Source of the DNA: Gastranaerophilus sp944325835
GTDB lineage: Bacteria; Cyanobacteriota; Vampirovibrionia; Gastranaerophilales; Gastranaerophilaceae
Reading direction: 5' to 3'
DNA: 64,000 bases
Assembly: GCA_963931575.1 (NCBI GenBank)
Contig: OZ007029.1
Coordinates: 1,922,001-1,986,000 of the forward strand
Shown: positions 40,783 to 49,210 of the stretch, in pieces
How positions within the stretch are numbered: position 1 is the stretch's first letter
How the letters are laid out: the number at the start of each line of letters is the position of its first letter
Notes under the pieces: model-generated
Database searches by the model: none
Seen by the model: only the letters and a program-made list of their open reading frames with translations
Told to the model about the DNA's origin: nothing
Made by a program: the position numbers and the translations under genes

Positions 40783-41241
40783 ATGTATAGAGAATATTTG
40801 AAAGGACGTATAGGTGCATTAATTTATATTACGGGTACGCTGGTAAGAGGGCTTTCCACGCAGACTTTTGCAGAGAAACAGTTTGATCTTACGCCGGATC
40901 AGTACGTAATATTAAACCTGCTTCTTGAGAATGATGAAATAATGTGCCAGCGCCAGCTTGCGGAAATTACCTTTAAAGACAGGGCAAATATGGCAAGGAT
41001 AATTGAAATTATGCACCAGAAAGGACTTGTTGAAAAAATTCCGGACTCTAACGGCAGAAAAATATTTAAGCTTGTCGTGACCGAAAAAGGCAAAGCAGCC
41101 AGAGATATGGTATTCCCGACTGATATTGATTTAAGAAAAATTATCACCGCAGATATTTCGGAAGAGGATCTGGCTGTTACTTTTAGCACACTTGAAAAAA
41201 TGAATTTTAATGTAAGAGATAAAGTTAAATTACAAATATAA
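40783..41241 (+). CDS. MarR-family transcriptional regulator
   Basis: 152 residues with a winged helix: LTPDQYVILNLLLENDEIMCQRQLAEITFKDRANMARIIEIMHQKGLVEKIPDSNGRKIFKLVVTEKG. MarR proteins usually repress efflux genes until a phenolic or drug ligand binds. It is the first gene of a three-gene operon (14 bases to emrA) and most likely binds the palindrome just upstream, controlling itself, EmrAB and the divergent TolC. Confidence 0.92.
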   Translation: MYREYLKGRIGALIYITGTLVRGLSTQTFAEKQFDLTPDQYVILNLLLENDEIMCQRQLAEITFKDRANMARIIEIMHQKGLVEKIPDSNGRKIFKLVVTEKGKAARDMVFPTDIDLRKIITADISEEDLAVTFSTLEKMNFNVRDKVKLQI

Positions 41242-41255
41242 AAGGAGATACCATC

Positions 41256-42236
41256 GTGGAAGAAAATAAAGCCGAAGATATAACAGAGGTAGAAGATACC
41301 CGCCCCGAATATACAAAAAAGAGAGTTCTTGTGCCGAGTATAACAGCGGTAATATTCCTTATTTGCGGGATATTTTATTCAGTGCATGCAGTTTACTATA
41401 AATCAACGGACGATGCTTTTATTGAAGGACATGTTATAACAATAGCCCCGCGTGTGGCAGGGCCTGTTTTAAAATTGAATATTGAAGATAATCAGGATGT
41501 AAAAAAAGGGGATTTGCTCCTTGAAATTGACCCTAATGATTATGATGCGAAATTAAGAGAAACAAGAGCAAAACTGGAAGAAGCTAGAGCAGCACTTGTT
41601 AATACGGAAAATCAGGTTACAAAAACTTTATCGGATCTTGATTTCGCACAGGCTGATTTTGACAGATATTCGCAAATGTATGCAAAAGGAATTTCGTCAA
41701 AACAGGATTACGATTCCAGCCTGAATAAGCTTACCGCTGCACAATCAAACAACAAATCCGCAAAAGCCAGATACGATGAAATTAACGCTTCAATAAAGCG
41801 GCTTGAGGCGGAGGTTGAACAGGATGAATTAAACCTGTCATATACAAAAATATATGCGCCGTCTGACGGTAAAATAACAAACCGTTCCGTTGAACAGGGA
41901 AATTATGTTCAGGTCGCACAGCCAATGTTTGCAATAGTTCCTGAACAAATGTGGATTGTTGCCAATTTTAAGGAAACGCAGCTCGCCAATATGAAACCCG
42001 GTCAGCCTGTTAAAATAAAAATTGATACCTATGGCGGCAAAAAGTTTAAAGGTGAAGTTGACAGCATTCAGCGTTCTACAGGTGCAAGGGCAAGTCTTTT
42101 CCCGCCTGAAAATGCTGTAGGCAGTTATGTAAAAATTGTTCAGCGAGTTCCTGTCAAAATTGTATTTAAGGAGGATATTACACAATACAATATCGTTCCC
42201 GGCATGTCAGTAGTTCCGGAGGTAAAAGTTAAGTAA
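41256..42236 (+). CDS. emrA: EmrA/HlyD-type membrane fusion protein
   Basis: 326 residues, periplasmic adaptor anchored by one N-terminal helix (LVPSITAVIFLICGIFYSVHAV). The barrel-sandwich lipoyl halves are VAGPVLKLNIEDNQDVKKGDLLLEIDP and IYAPSDGKITNRSVEQGNYVQVAQP, separated by a coiled-coil hairpin (about 95-185). It starts with GTG after AAAAGGAG. It shares one base with emrB. Bridges the MFS pump and TolC. Confidence 0.92.
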   Translation: MEENKAEDITEVEDTRPEYTKKRVLVPSITAVIFLICGIFYSVHAVYYKSTDDAFIEGHVITIAPRVAGPVLKLNIEDNQDVKKGDLLLEIDPNDYDAKLRETRAKLEEARAALVNTENQVTKTLSDLDFAQADFDRYSQMYAKGISSKQDYDSSLNKLTAAQSNNKSAKARYDEINASIKRLEAEVEQDELNLSYTKIYAPSDGKITNRSVEQGNYVQVAQPMFAIVPEQMWIVANFKETQLANMKPGQPVKIKIDTYGGKKFKGEVDSIQRSTGARASLFPPENAVGSYVKIVQRVPVKIVFKEDITQYNIVPGMSVVPEVKVK

Positions 42237-43780
42237 TGACAAAGGTCGTTTACAAACATCATCCGGCTCCTTTATGGCTGGTGGCATTTTCGATACTTTT
42301 GCCGACATCATTTTCCTGTCTTGCGACATCTGCTACAAACGTTGCTATTCCGCATATATCAGGATATTTTGGATCGACTATTGATGAGGCAAACTGGATT
42401 ATCACATCTTATATGATAGCAAACGCATGTCTAATCTTGATGTCGGGCTGGCTTGAAAATTTGATGGGACGTAAACGCTTTTTAAAAGTTTTTATCGGAA
42501 TTTTTACTCTCGGCTCCTTAATTTGTGCCATTGCACCAAATCTTAATTTAATGGTGCTGGGCAGATTAATTCAAGGGATAGGCGGCGGGCCGATGACACC
42601 GGTTTCGCAGGCAATATTATTGGCTGCTTTCCCGCCCGAAAAAAGGGGGATTGCAATGAGCTTATACGGAATGGCGGTAATGGTTTTTGCAATTCTCGGG
42701 CCGACTTTCGGCGGGTTTATTGTTGATAACGCTGACTGGCAGTGGATTTATCTTGTCAATATTCCGGTCGGAATTCTTTCAATATCAATGGTTCACGCCA
42801 ATATTGAAGAACTCGAAACACGAAAACAGGTAACAAAAACGGATTTTCCGGGCATGATAGCACTTGTGTTGTGGCTGCTTTCAATGCAGGTGGTTCTGGA
42901 TAAAGGTCAGCAGTACAACTGGTTTGACTGTGCGTGGATAAGCTGGCTTGCCGGATTTTCCGCCTGTGCGCTTGCATTCTTTATTGTCTGGGAAATTGAA
43001 TGCAAAACCCCGTTGATTAACCTCAGGTTGTTCAAAGACAGAAACTTTTTAATCGGAACGATTTTAAGCCCGTCAATTAATATGCTTGTGTTTTCAACAA
43101 TCGTTCTTGTTCCGCAGTTCTTGCAGAATATGATGGGCTATACCGCAATATTGAGCGGTTTTGCACTTGCCCCGCGGATTATATCGTGCGTGTTGATGAT
43201 GATTGCAATTAACCCGTTGATGAAAATCTTTGACAACAGAATTTTGATAGCTATCGGGTTCTTTTTCTTAGGAATTTCAATTTTATTTTTCGTAAATTTG
43301 AATTTAAGTGTTTCGTTTATATACATAGCAATCCCGCAGGTATTAATGGGCGTTGGGGTAATTATGACATTTATTCCTGTTTCCTCTCTGGTACTGGGAA
43401 CTTTGCCTAAATCAGAACTTACCAACGGCGCAAGTCTGCATAACCTCTGTAAAGCCGCAATGACCGCAATCGTTGCGTCAATTGCATCAACCCTTGTCGC
43501 AAGACATGCTCAAATGCATCAGGTATATCTTGTGGATAATCTGTCTAATTTTAGTCTGGTATTTCAACATAAATTTGCATCGCTTGTAAGTACGTTTATG
43601 TCCAATGCATCAAGCTCGTTTGCAAGTATTAAGGCAAATTCTTATCTTTATAAGTCATTACTTACCCAGTCCCGTTTGATGTCTTATGTGGATGTATTTG
43701 CAATATTTGCATTGATTGCGTTCTTGCTAATCCCGCTGGCATTTTTGTTCAGGGTAAATACGGAAAAAGTTAAAGCTTAA
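42236..43780 (+). CDS. emrB: EmrB/QacA-type (DHA2, 14-TMS) drug exporter
   Basis: 514 residues with fourteen predicted membrane helices. Motif A is seen in ENLMGRKRFLK, motif D1-like in IDEANWIITSYMIANACL, motif C in AILGPTFGGFIVDNADWQW. Proton-driven efflux. Together with EmrA and TolC it makes a tripartite pump spanning both membranes. An extended C-terminal loop (about 440-480) precedes the last helix. Confidence 0.93.
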   Translation: MTKVVYKHHPAPLWLVAFSILLPTSFSCLATSATNVAIPHISGYFGSTIDEANWIITSYMIANACLILMSGWLENLMGRKRFLKVFIGIFTLGSLICAIAPNLNLMVLGRLIQGIGGGPMTPVSQAILLAAFPPEKRGIAMSLYGMAVMVFAILGPTFGGFIVDNADWQWIYLVNIPVGILSISMVHANIEELETRKQVTKTDFPGMIALVLWLLSMQVVLDKGQQYNWFDCAWISWLAGFSACALAFFIVWEIECKTPLINLRLFKDRNFLIGTILSPSINMLVFSTIVLVPQFLQNMMGYTAILSGFALAPRIISCVLMMIAINPLMKIFDNRILIAIGFFFLGISILFFVNLNLSVSFIYIAIPQVLMGVGVIMTFIPVSSLVLGTLPKSELTNGASLHNLCKAAMTAIVASIASTLVARHAQMHQVYLVDNLSNFSLVFQHKFASLVSTFMSNASSSFASIKANSYLYKSLLTQSRLMSYVDVFAIFALIAFLLIPLAFLFRVNTEKVKA

Positions 43781-43803
43781 TAATCTACCGGCAAAAATTT
43801 TTG

Positions 43804-43832
43804 TTGACAGATTATATAACAAAATAGATAAT
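43804..43832 (+). promoter_or_regulatory. Sigma-70 promoter of the following coiled-coil gene
   Basis: TTGACA, 17-base spacer, GATAAT; 24 bases then separate the -10 from the ATG, with GGAGG in between. Confidence 0.75.
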
Positions 43833-43856
43833 AAAGATAACTCTGGAGGTAAATCT

Positions 43857-44933
43857 ATGAAAATTCTGCCGGTCAACCTCAATATGTTTTCTGCTGTTAA
43901 CAATAATAGGAACTGTTACAAGACTCCGCATATAAAAATGTCTTTTAACGGCGGAGATTCTTTCAGTAGAACAAATTCTTTTGTGGATGAACAGATTAGT
44001 CAACTGGAAAATGATGTTAACAATAAAGTTCTGCCCTACCGCGAAGAACACAGGGAAGAATTTATTGCGCTTGGTAAAATCGGTTACGATTCTCAGGAAA
44101 AATTGAAGCTCGTCCGTGCTTATGAAACAGAGCTTATGAATAAAAAATTCGATGCCAATGAAACCGGAACCTTCAAAAATGCGTCACAAAATGCGCGCAT
44201 TTATGAACAATACAACAGAAATATCAAAGAATTTGAACGTAATGAGCAATTTGTGCAGGAACACCCTCAATATGCCTCCTCCGAACTGTTACAGGCTATT
44301 GAAAAAGGACGTGAAAAGGTTTACAGAGATAGTGAAGAGTTTGAAAAATTAAAACCCCATTATGAAAAATTTCAGGAAATTCAGGAGCAAATGGACGCTG
44401 AACTTTCGGATGTGTCCTCCGCTGCACTTCCGGAATTTCACGAAAAAATAAAACAGCTTGATATGCAAAATAAAACCGCAGCAATGCTCTTTCTCGTTTC
44501 CGGTTACACTGATGTTCAGGAAATCAAAAAAGAAACCGGAGATATCATTCAGGAATACAAAGAAAATAAAGTTTCTTACGATATCTTAAAACGCCTTGAA
44601 AAAGTAAATTATAAAATTCAGAAGTTTGAAGAAGATGATAAAACCTCTGTTCTGGAATCAATAGATAATTTCCTCGAAGAAAATAAAAATAGCGAAGCCG
44701 CTGAACTGACAAAAGATGAAATTCATCAAACATATAAAACTCTCTTAGAAAATACGGATGAAATAATTCTAAAATATACGGGTGAGATGACAGCTTATAA
44801 TGAGGTAAATCCTGTAAAAATTAGTCCGCGGATAATGGATAGAACATTTAAATCTCAAGAAAAGACAAATAAAATAATAAACGAACTTATCTTAAAAGAA
44901 AAAGAAAAATACTACAACTGTTCGTATGAATAG
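43857..44933 (+). CDS. Hypothetical coiled-coil protein
   Basis: 358 residues, mainly long charged helices from about residue 50 to 290, rich in Glu and Lys (RIYEQYNRNIKEFERNEQFV; EKLKPHYEKFQEIQEQMDAE). The N-terminus (MKILPVNLNMFSAVNNNRNC ... IKMSFNGGDSF) resembles tag-like N-termini of other lineage proteins in the window. No signal peptide or membrane span. Strong GGAGG and a good promoter argue that it is a real, well expressed gene. Function unknown. Confidence 0.65.
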   Translation: MKILPVNLNMFSAVNNNRNCYKTPHIKMSFNGGDSFSRTNSFVDEQISQLENDVNNKVLPYREEHREEFIALGKIGYDSQEKLKLVRAYETELMNKKFDANETGTFKNASQNARIYEQYNRNIKEFERNEQFVQEHPQYASSELLQAIEKGREKVYRDSEEFEKLKPHYEKFQEIQEQMDAELSDVSSAALPEFHEKIKQLDMQNKTAAMLFLVSGYTDVQEIKKETGDIIQEYKENKVSYDILKRLEKVNYKIQKFEEDDKTSVLESIDNFLEENKNSEAAELTKDEIHQTYKTLLENTDEIILKYTGEMTAYNEVNPVKISPRIMDRTFKSQEKTNKIINELILKEKEKYYNCSYE

Positions 44934-44940
44934 TTTTGGT

Positions 44941-44970
44941 TTGACATTTATATATAAATATGTATATAAT
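44941..44970 (+). promoter_or_regulatory. Sigma-70 promoter of the exported hypothetical gene
   Basis: TTGACA (44941-44946), 18-base spacer, TATAAT (44965-44970), 32 bases before the ATG. Confidence 0.75.
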
Positions 44971-45002
44971 TGTTTTCAGGTTCAGTTATTAAGAGGTCGC
45001 GT

Positions 45003-45611
45003 ATGAAGATAAGAATTGGTCAAGTCGTCTTATTAGGTTTTGTTTTCGGGATGTTTAGTATCTCATCAGACTTTCCGGCTCTTGCAGATAATGAAATAAA
45101 AATAAATAATGATTTACACCGGCAGGCACAAATGCAAAATATGCAAAGAACATCGAATGCACTACATCCTGCTCATTATACAGTGCAGGTTCCGGAGAAT
45201 TATCCGATACCTGTTGTTTTTAAACAAAACGTTGACAGTGAAACCGCCCAAAATGGCGATACTATTGCAATAAGTACCGCATCTGATATATACATCAATA
45301 ACAAACTGGTGTTTAGTAAGAATGCTTCCGGATATGCTATTATTAAGTCAGTACGTCCTGCCAGAAATTTAGGTAAATACGGTTTTATTATTATAAAAAA
45401 AGGATATCTGACCGATACAACCGGTACGCTCCGGCAGGTGAAGTTTGAAACTAAAATTAAAGGTGAAAGATGCCAGTGGGCAGGAATTATCGGTCATGCT
45501 ATGATATGGAATCCTATAGGGTGGATTGTCGCATTAAAAGAAGGAACACCAGCAGAACTAAAAGCCGGCGATACTGCAACCTGTATAAATGAGATTAGTT
45601 TTAATTTATAA
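45003..45611 (+). CDS. Exported hypothetical protein
   Basis: 202 residues with a signal peptide (KIRIGQVVLLGFVFGMFSISSDFPALADN). The mature part is probably beta-rich (YTVQVPENYPIPVVFKQNVD; GDTIAISTASDIYINNKLVF). A short glycine-rich hydrophobic patch (WAGIIGHAMIWNPIGWIVAL) near the end could be a membrane-contact helix. I chose ATG 45003 because AGAGG precedes it; upstream TTG is inside the promoter. Function unknown. Confidence 0.65.
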   Translation: MKIRIGQVVLLGFVFGMFSISSDFPALADNEIKINNDLHRQAQMQNMQRTSNALHPAHYTVQVPENYPIPVVFKQNVDSETAQNGDTIAISTASDIYINNKLVFSKNASGYAIIKSVRPARNLGKYGFIIIKKGYLTDTTGTLRQVKFETKIKGERCQWAGIIGHAMIWNPIGWIVALKEGTPAELKAGDTATCINEISFNL

Positions 45612-45669
45612 TGTAGAGTGAATAAATTGCGGGTTGACATGTGCTTAAATATCAACCCGCAAAGTTAAA

Positions 45670-46026
45670 TGTCCGAGAAAGGCTCGCGCCCGGCTGAGCC
45701 GGAGCCATACTTGTATCAATCGCTACCGAGAGCGTATGAGCCAAATGTGGAAGCCACTCAGTGGCCGAGTCTTTTGAGTGGCACTCTGCCGAGCAAAACA
45801 ATCCAGTGAATTGTTTTGCGAGAGGTAGACAGCACTCTGCCGAACAAACGATTGAGTATCGTTTGTGAGAGGTAAGCAGGTTGACCTGCGTTACCCGCCT
45901 GACAAATCAAAGATTTGAAACGGCGGTGATATTATGCTCGCCTGCTCCCCTCGTTCCCACGAGGTGACCCCGCGAGCACCGGCTGACGCTTTAAGCAGGG
46001 CAAGCAGGCGACGAAGAACTGCTTTA
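45670..46026 (+). repeat. Long copy of the dispersed modular hairpin repeat
   Basis: 357 bp, differing from 25917-26273 at only a few positions: AAAGGCTC instead of AAAGACTC in stem 1 (gives a G.U pair) and GACGAAGAAC instead of GACGGAGAAC at the 3' end. It lies between convergent genes, 11 bases from a stop codon. Confidence 0.93.
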
Positions 46027-46037
46027 TCAATGCTTTA

Positions 46038-46466
46038 TTATGCTACTTCTTCAAATAAAAATTGATCCTGTTTTTTATTATAAGAAATAGTATATTTTTT
46101 ATTTGGTTCGACGTTTACTTCAATTTTTTGCGGATCATAAGTTGTTCTTACCCATTTATGCAGAATCCCCGGTCTTTGGGTTTCGTATTGTAATTCAAGA
46201 ATATTTTTCCCCGGTAAAAGATAATGACCTCTTTTACCATAACCTGTCATAATCTGTGTACAAGGTTCACCATTGACAGAGAGGCAAGTTAACGTATTTG
46301 TAAAACCTAAAGGATGGAACTGATTATCTTTTATTTCCATAATAGAAGCTTCCGGATGTTCATTTTCAAACTGCTTTTTGGAATTATTGTGTATTACTAC
46401 ACCTACAATTTGCATTACAACTCCTAAAACGATAATCCCACCTACCAGAAAAATATACTGTGACAT
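46038..46466 (-). CDS. Hypothetical membrane-anchored protein
   Basis: 142 residues: one N-terminal membrane helix (YIFLVGGIIVLGVVMQIVGVVIH), then a small beta-rich domain (TCLSVNGEPCTQIMTGYGKRGHYLLPGKNILELQYE) reminiscent of a folded periplasmic or cytoplasmic barrel. Nine bases downstream of another small membrane protein, so likely one operon. Function unknown. Confidence 0.6.
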   Translation of the reverse strand: MSQYIFLVGGIIVLGVVMQIVGVVIHNNSKKQFENEHPEASIMEIKDNQFHPLGFTNTLTCLSVNGEPCTQIMTGYGKRGHYLLPGKNILELQYETQRPGILHKWVRTTYDPQKIEVNVEPNKKYTISYNKKQDQFLFEEVA

Positions 46467-46475
46467 AATAACTCC

Positions 46476-46937
46476 TTATTTTTTAATTGTAGCAACTTTA
46501 ACCGGTTCAGAATTCTGATTTTTTGCCCCTAATGCGGTTAAAAGTTGTTCATAATCTTCACCGCTGAAATTAGTGCAATCAATAGAATTTTCTTCTCCGG
46601 TTTCTTTATTTACATAATAAATATCCTGGTCTTCTTCATTTTTTGTGTTTGAATATTTTGAGTATTCTGACCATTTGTATTGGTCTATATCAATGGTTTT
46701 GACAATGTTATCAAATCGTTTAATTAAAAGTTTTTTTTCTTCTGACAATATTATAGAGATATTATCCGTAATATACGTTTTATAAATTAATAATCCTATA
46801 ACAACAGCTCCCGCGATGAGAGAGAGCACTAAACTGTGCGTAAATTTAGCCGTTAATTTAAAAATAAAGAACCCTGCACATAACGCACAACCTGTCCAAA
46901 ATAATTTAGAAGACCATTTGCTTTTAAATTCTTTCAT
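46476..46937 (-). CDS. Hypothetical two-helix membrane protein
   Basis: 153 residues. Two adjacent membrane helices (FWTGCALCAGFFIFKL; LVLSLIAGAVVIGLLIYKTYI) are followed by a PH-like soluble domain (ISIILSEEKKLLIKRFDNIVKTIDIDQYKWSEY) similar in pattern to small bacterial PH-domain membrane proteins. That comparison is only by pattern. It is the first gene of the pair. Confidence 0.6.
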   Translation of the reverse strand: MKEFKSKWSSKLFWTGCALCAGFFIFKLTAKFTHSLVLSLIAGAVVIGLLIYKTYITDNISIILSEEKKLLIKRFDNIVKTIDIDQYKWSEYSKYSNTKNEEDQDIYYVNKETGEENSIDCTNFSGEDYEQLLTALGAKNQNSEPVKVATIKK

Positions 46938-47016
46938 AAAAAGACCCCTATCCCTAATTCAATTTTATTACATTAAAAATAATTTAATTTGTCAAGATAT
47001 ATGTAAAGGAAACGTA

Positions 47017-47056
47017 AAAAAAAGAGGGTTTCAAAAACTTTGAAACCCTCTTTTGA
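47017..47056 (-). terminator. Terminator downstream of the tRNA-fMet remnant
   Basis: AAAAGAGGGTTTCAAA / TTTGAAACCCTCTTTT stem with T-runs; on the minus strand it follows the tRNA CCA end by a few bases, as for an original tRNA transcription unit. Confidence 0.88.
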
Positions 47057-47060
47057 TAAA

Positions 47061-47107
47061 TGGTTGCGGGAGCTGGATTTGAACCAACGACCTTCGGGTT
47101 ATGAGCC
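47061..47107 (-). other. 3' half of initiator tRNA-Met: prophage attachment site
   Basis: Minus strand reads GGCTCATAACCCGAAGGTCG, then the T arm GGTTCAAATCC and acceptor strand GCTCCCGCAACCA. The CAT anticodon with the GGG/CCC stem is typical of fMet tRNA. The 5' half is missing: upstream sequence is AT-rich phage DNA. This is the expected left att scar; an intact tRNA should lie at the right end of the prophage. Confidence 0.88.
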
Positions 47108-47129
47108 TATATTTTTATTACTTTGTATT

Positions 47130-47203
47130 TCTTTTAATTCCTTTTAATCCCTTTATTTATAATATTTTTAGTGACATTAAGAAATTAAAAGAAATTAAAA
47201 GAA
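47130..47203. repeat. Repeated integrase arm-site-like sequences
   Basis: TTTCTTTTAATTCCTTTTAAT near 47130-47150 is mirrored by ATTAAAAGAAATTAAAAG near 47180-47203. Tandem AATTAAAAG words beside att and int suggest integrase or excisionase arm-binding sites. Confidence 0.45.
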
Positions 47204-47238
47204 ATTGCGATTGAGTGGGGCAATAGTGGGGAAGAATT

Positions 47239-48378
47239 TTAGTATAAATTACTCAAACATTCTATAGCCCTTTTTTTGTTTTCAGGTACGGGGTGGGCAT
47301 ATCTCATAGTTGTTTGAATACTACTATGGCCTAATATTTCTTGAACTACTACCAAGTCCGTGCCGGATTCCACCATGCGAGTGGCTACAGTATGGCGCAA
47401 ATCGTGAAATCTGAAATTTTTAATATTTGCGTTTTTTAATACTGTAGAAAAAGCCTTTTTTATATCTTTATATGGTTTATTTGTTTCGGGATTAATAAAA
47501 ACATATTCACTACTAGAGTTAGCTAATATGCCTTTTAATGTAATGTCTAAGCGGGGCGATATAGGTATTTTACGAGCCTTACCGGATTTTGTTTTTAATA
47601 CTTCTATAAATCCTTCTTTAAAATCTATTTGCGACCATTTTAAATTAAATATTTCAGCGCGTCGCATACCTGTTTGTAAGGCGCAAATAACTATAGGTTT
47701 TAAATAAATATAAGGATATAACAAATTGCCGGCTTTATCCTCGTAGGCCGTTTCTATTGCTTTAAATAATGCTTTTTCTTCTTCAATGGTTAAAAACCTT
47801 ATTTTAAAATTTTCTTCTCTTAATTGCCCTACAGACCGGCATGGGTTGGATTCAATTAAACCATTATCAATACACAGATTAAACATTTTACTTAGCATTT
47901 CAATATGTCTATTGATTGTAGAATTTGCGCGCTTTTTTTCTATCTCAATTTCTTTATAAATATATTTTTTTCTACAACCGTTTTTGCCGTAATCAGGATT
48001 GTCGATTTTAATTCTATTTTTTATTTTATAATGTGCCAAAAAAGCTTTAAAGTCTTCTATCCTATTAGGTGTTATATTTTCAAGTAGGCAATTTTTCCCA
48101 AAAAATTCAACAACTTTTTTAATATACCCAGTATCATTTTTGTAGCTTAATTTGTTATTATCAGAATGATTTTTATATATATTAATTCCGTCTTGTAATT
48201 TTATTGCTTTTTTAGCCTTTGCATAGTTTAAATCACCCCGCATAATTTCCGTCATTATAATTTTTTCGGCTTGTAATGCGGTGCGTTCATCTACAGCCGT
48301 ACTACACCGGCGCTCATATCTAACGCCGTCTATTTGAAACCTGCAATACCACCGGCCGCCCCGTTTTCGTACACTCAT
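47239..48378 (-). CDS. int: Phage integrase (tyrosine recombinase)
   Basis: 379 residues. N-terminal arm-binding beta domain (VRKRGGRWYCRFQIDGVRYERRC), core-binding SAM-like domain (about 70-180), catalytic domain with Arg in LQTGMRRAEIFNLKW, Lys in KTKSGKARKIPI, HDLRHTVATRM, GHSSIQTTMRYAH with the nucleophile Tyr. It lies 130 bases from the att site, as usual. It probably integrates the phage at tRNA-fMet. Confidence 0.95.
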   Translation of the reverse strand: MSVRKRGGRWYCRFQIDGVRYERRCSTAVDERTALQAEKIIMTEIMRGDLNYAKAKKAIKLQDGINIYKNHSDNNKLSYKNDTGYIKKVVEFFGKNCLLENITPNRIEDFKAFLAHYKIKNRIKIDNPDYGKNGCRKKYIYKEIEIEKKRANSTINRHIEMLSKMFNLCIDNGLIESNPCRSVGQLREENFKIRFLTIEEEKALFKAIETAYEDKAGNLLYPYIYLKPIVICALQTGMRRAEIFNLKWSQIDFKEGFIEVLKTKSGKARKIPISPRLDITLKGILANSSSEYVFINPETNKPYKDIKKAFSTVLKNANIKNFRFHDLRHTVATRMVESGTDLVVVQEILGHSSIQTTMRYAHPVPENKKRAIECLSNLY

Positions 48379-48381
48379 AAC

Positions 48382-49191
48382 TTAATCCTTGATTTCTTCC
48401 CGCAAAAATTTTAAATAAAATGGTTTTTTATTTAATTCATGCGCTCCTCTGTTTTTATGCAAATAACTTATAATATCTTTGCTTGTTGCAAATAATTCAG
48501 TAACAGAAACAAGGCAATAATTTTTCATATCATTTTTAAATAAATTATTATTACAAGCTATTTCTAATAATTTTGCTTTTGATGATTTATACGGTATTTT
48601 TATTTTATTCTGTTTAATTATTTGAGTTAGTTCTTCTTTTGTATAATAAATAGCTGTATTCTCTATATAGTCTTTATCTTCAATGGGTTTAACCTCTAAA
48701 AATCCAGCTTTTTTAAGTTCTAAAAATACATTTTCTTTTTTTGCATAATAAACATTATATAAACTTTTTCTTGCGCTAGAAAAGAAATGATATATATCTC
48801 TAATTTGGTAATTCTTAATTATCGGTAAAAAAATTTTTAATTCATCTATATCACTCTTTGCCATACCTTGTATATTTTTAATAGATTCATCTACAATATT
48901 TTTATTCAAATAAACTATTTTGGTATATTCTTTTAATTTATCTTCATAAGAAATATTTTTATTATTTTTTACTTCTATTGCTTGCATTAATTTGCTAAAA
49001 AATCCCGGAGATTTATCTTTTATATAGTCAAGATTATCATACACAACATTAATCATGTGTTTGCAAATTTGTTTTTTACCGCCCGCCGGACAAGTACAAG
49101 CTATAGCATTTTCAAAAACAAAAACATTATAAATATTATCTGATGTTTTACTTTTTATTTGCTTTTCTAAAATAATATTACCAATATTCAC
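48382..49191 (-). CDS. SWIM zinc-finger protein of unknown role
   Basis: About 269 residues. The N-terminus has a SWIM-type zinc motif, AIACTCPAGGKKQICKHMINVV (CxC...CxH). The rest is helical and Lys/Asn-rich, with a SAP-like segment (YTKEELTQIIKQNKIKIPYKSSKAKLLEIA), which would also suggest DNA binding. GAGGTG supports a GTG start at 49191; an upstream ATG (49239) would overlap the repressor gene. It sits between repressor and integrase, a place for lysogeny-expressed accessory genes, so superinfection exclusion or host interference is possible but unproven. Confidence 0.6.
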   Translation of the reverse strand: MNIGNIILEKQIKSKTSDNIYNVFVFENAIACTCPAGGKKQICKHMINVVYDNLDYIKDKSPGFFSKLMQAIEVKNNKNISYEDKLKEYTKIVYLNKNIVDESIKNIQGMAKSDIDELKIFLPIIKNYQIRDIYHFFSSARKSLYNVYYAKKENVFLELKKAGFLEVKPIEDKDYIENTAIYYTKEELTQIIKQNKIKIPYKSSKAKLLEIACNNNLFKNDMKNYCLVSVTELFATSKDIISYLHKNRGAHELNKKPFYLKFLREEIKD

Positions 49192-49210
49192 AGACAAAAC
49201 ACCTCTTTTT

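Noticed and set aside
47061..47107. A functional tRNA-Met gene
   Set aside because: The D arm, 5' acceptor strand and 5' anticodon stem are absent; only an attachment-site remnant remains.
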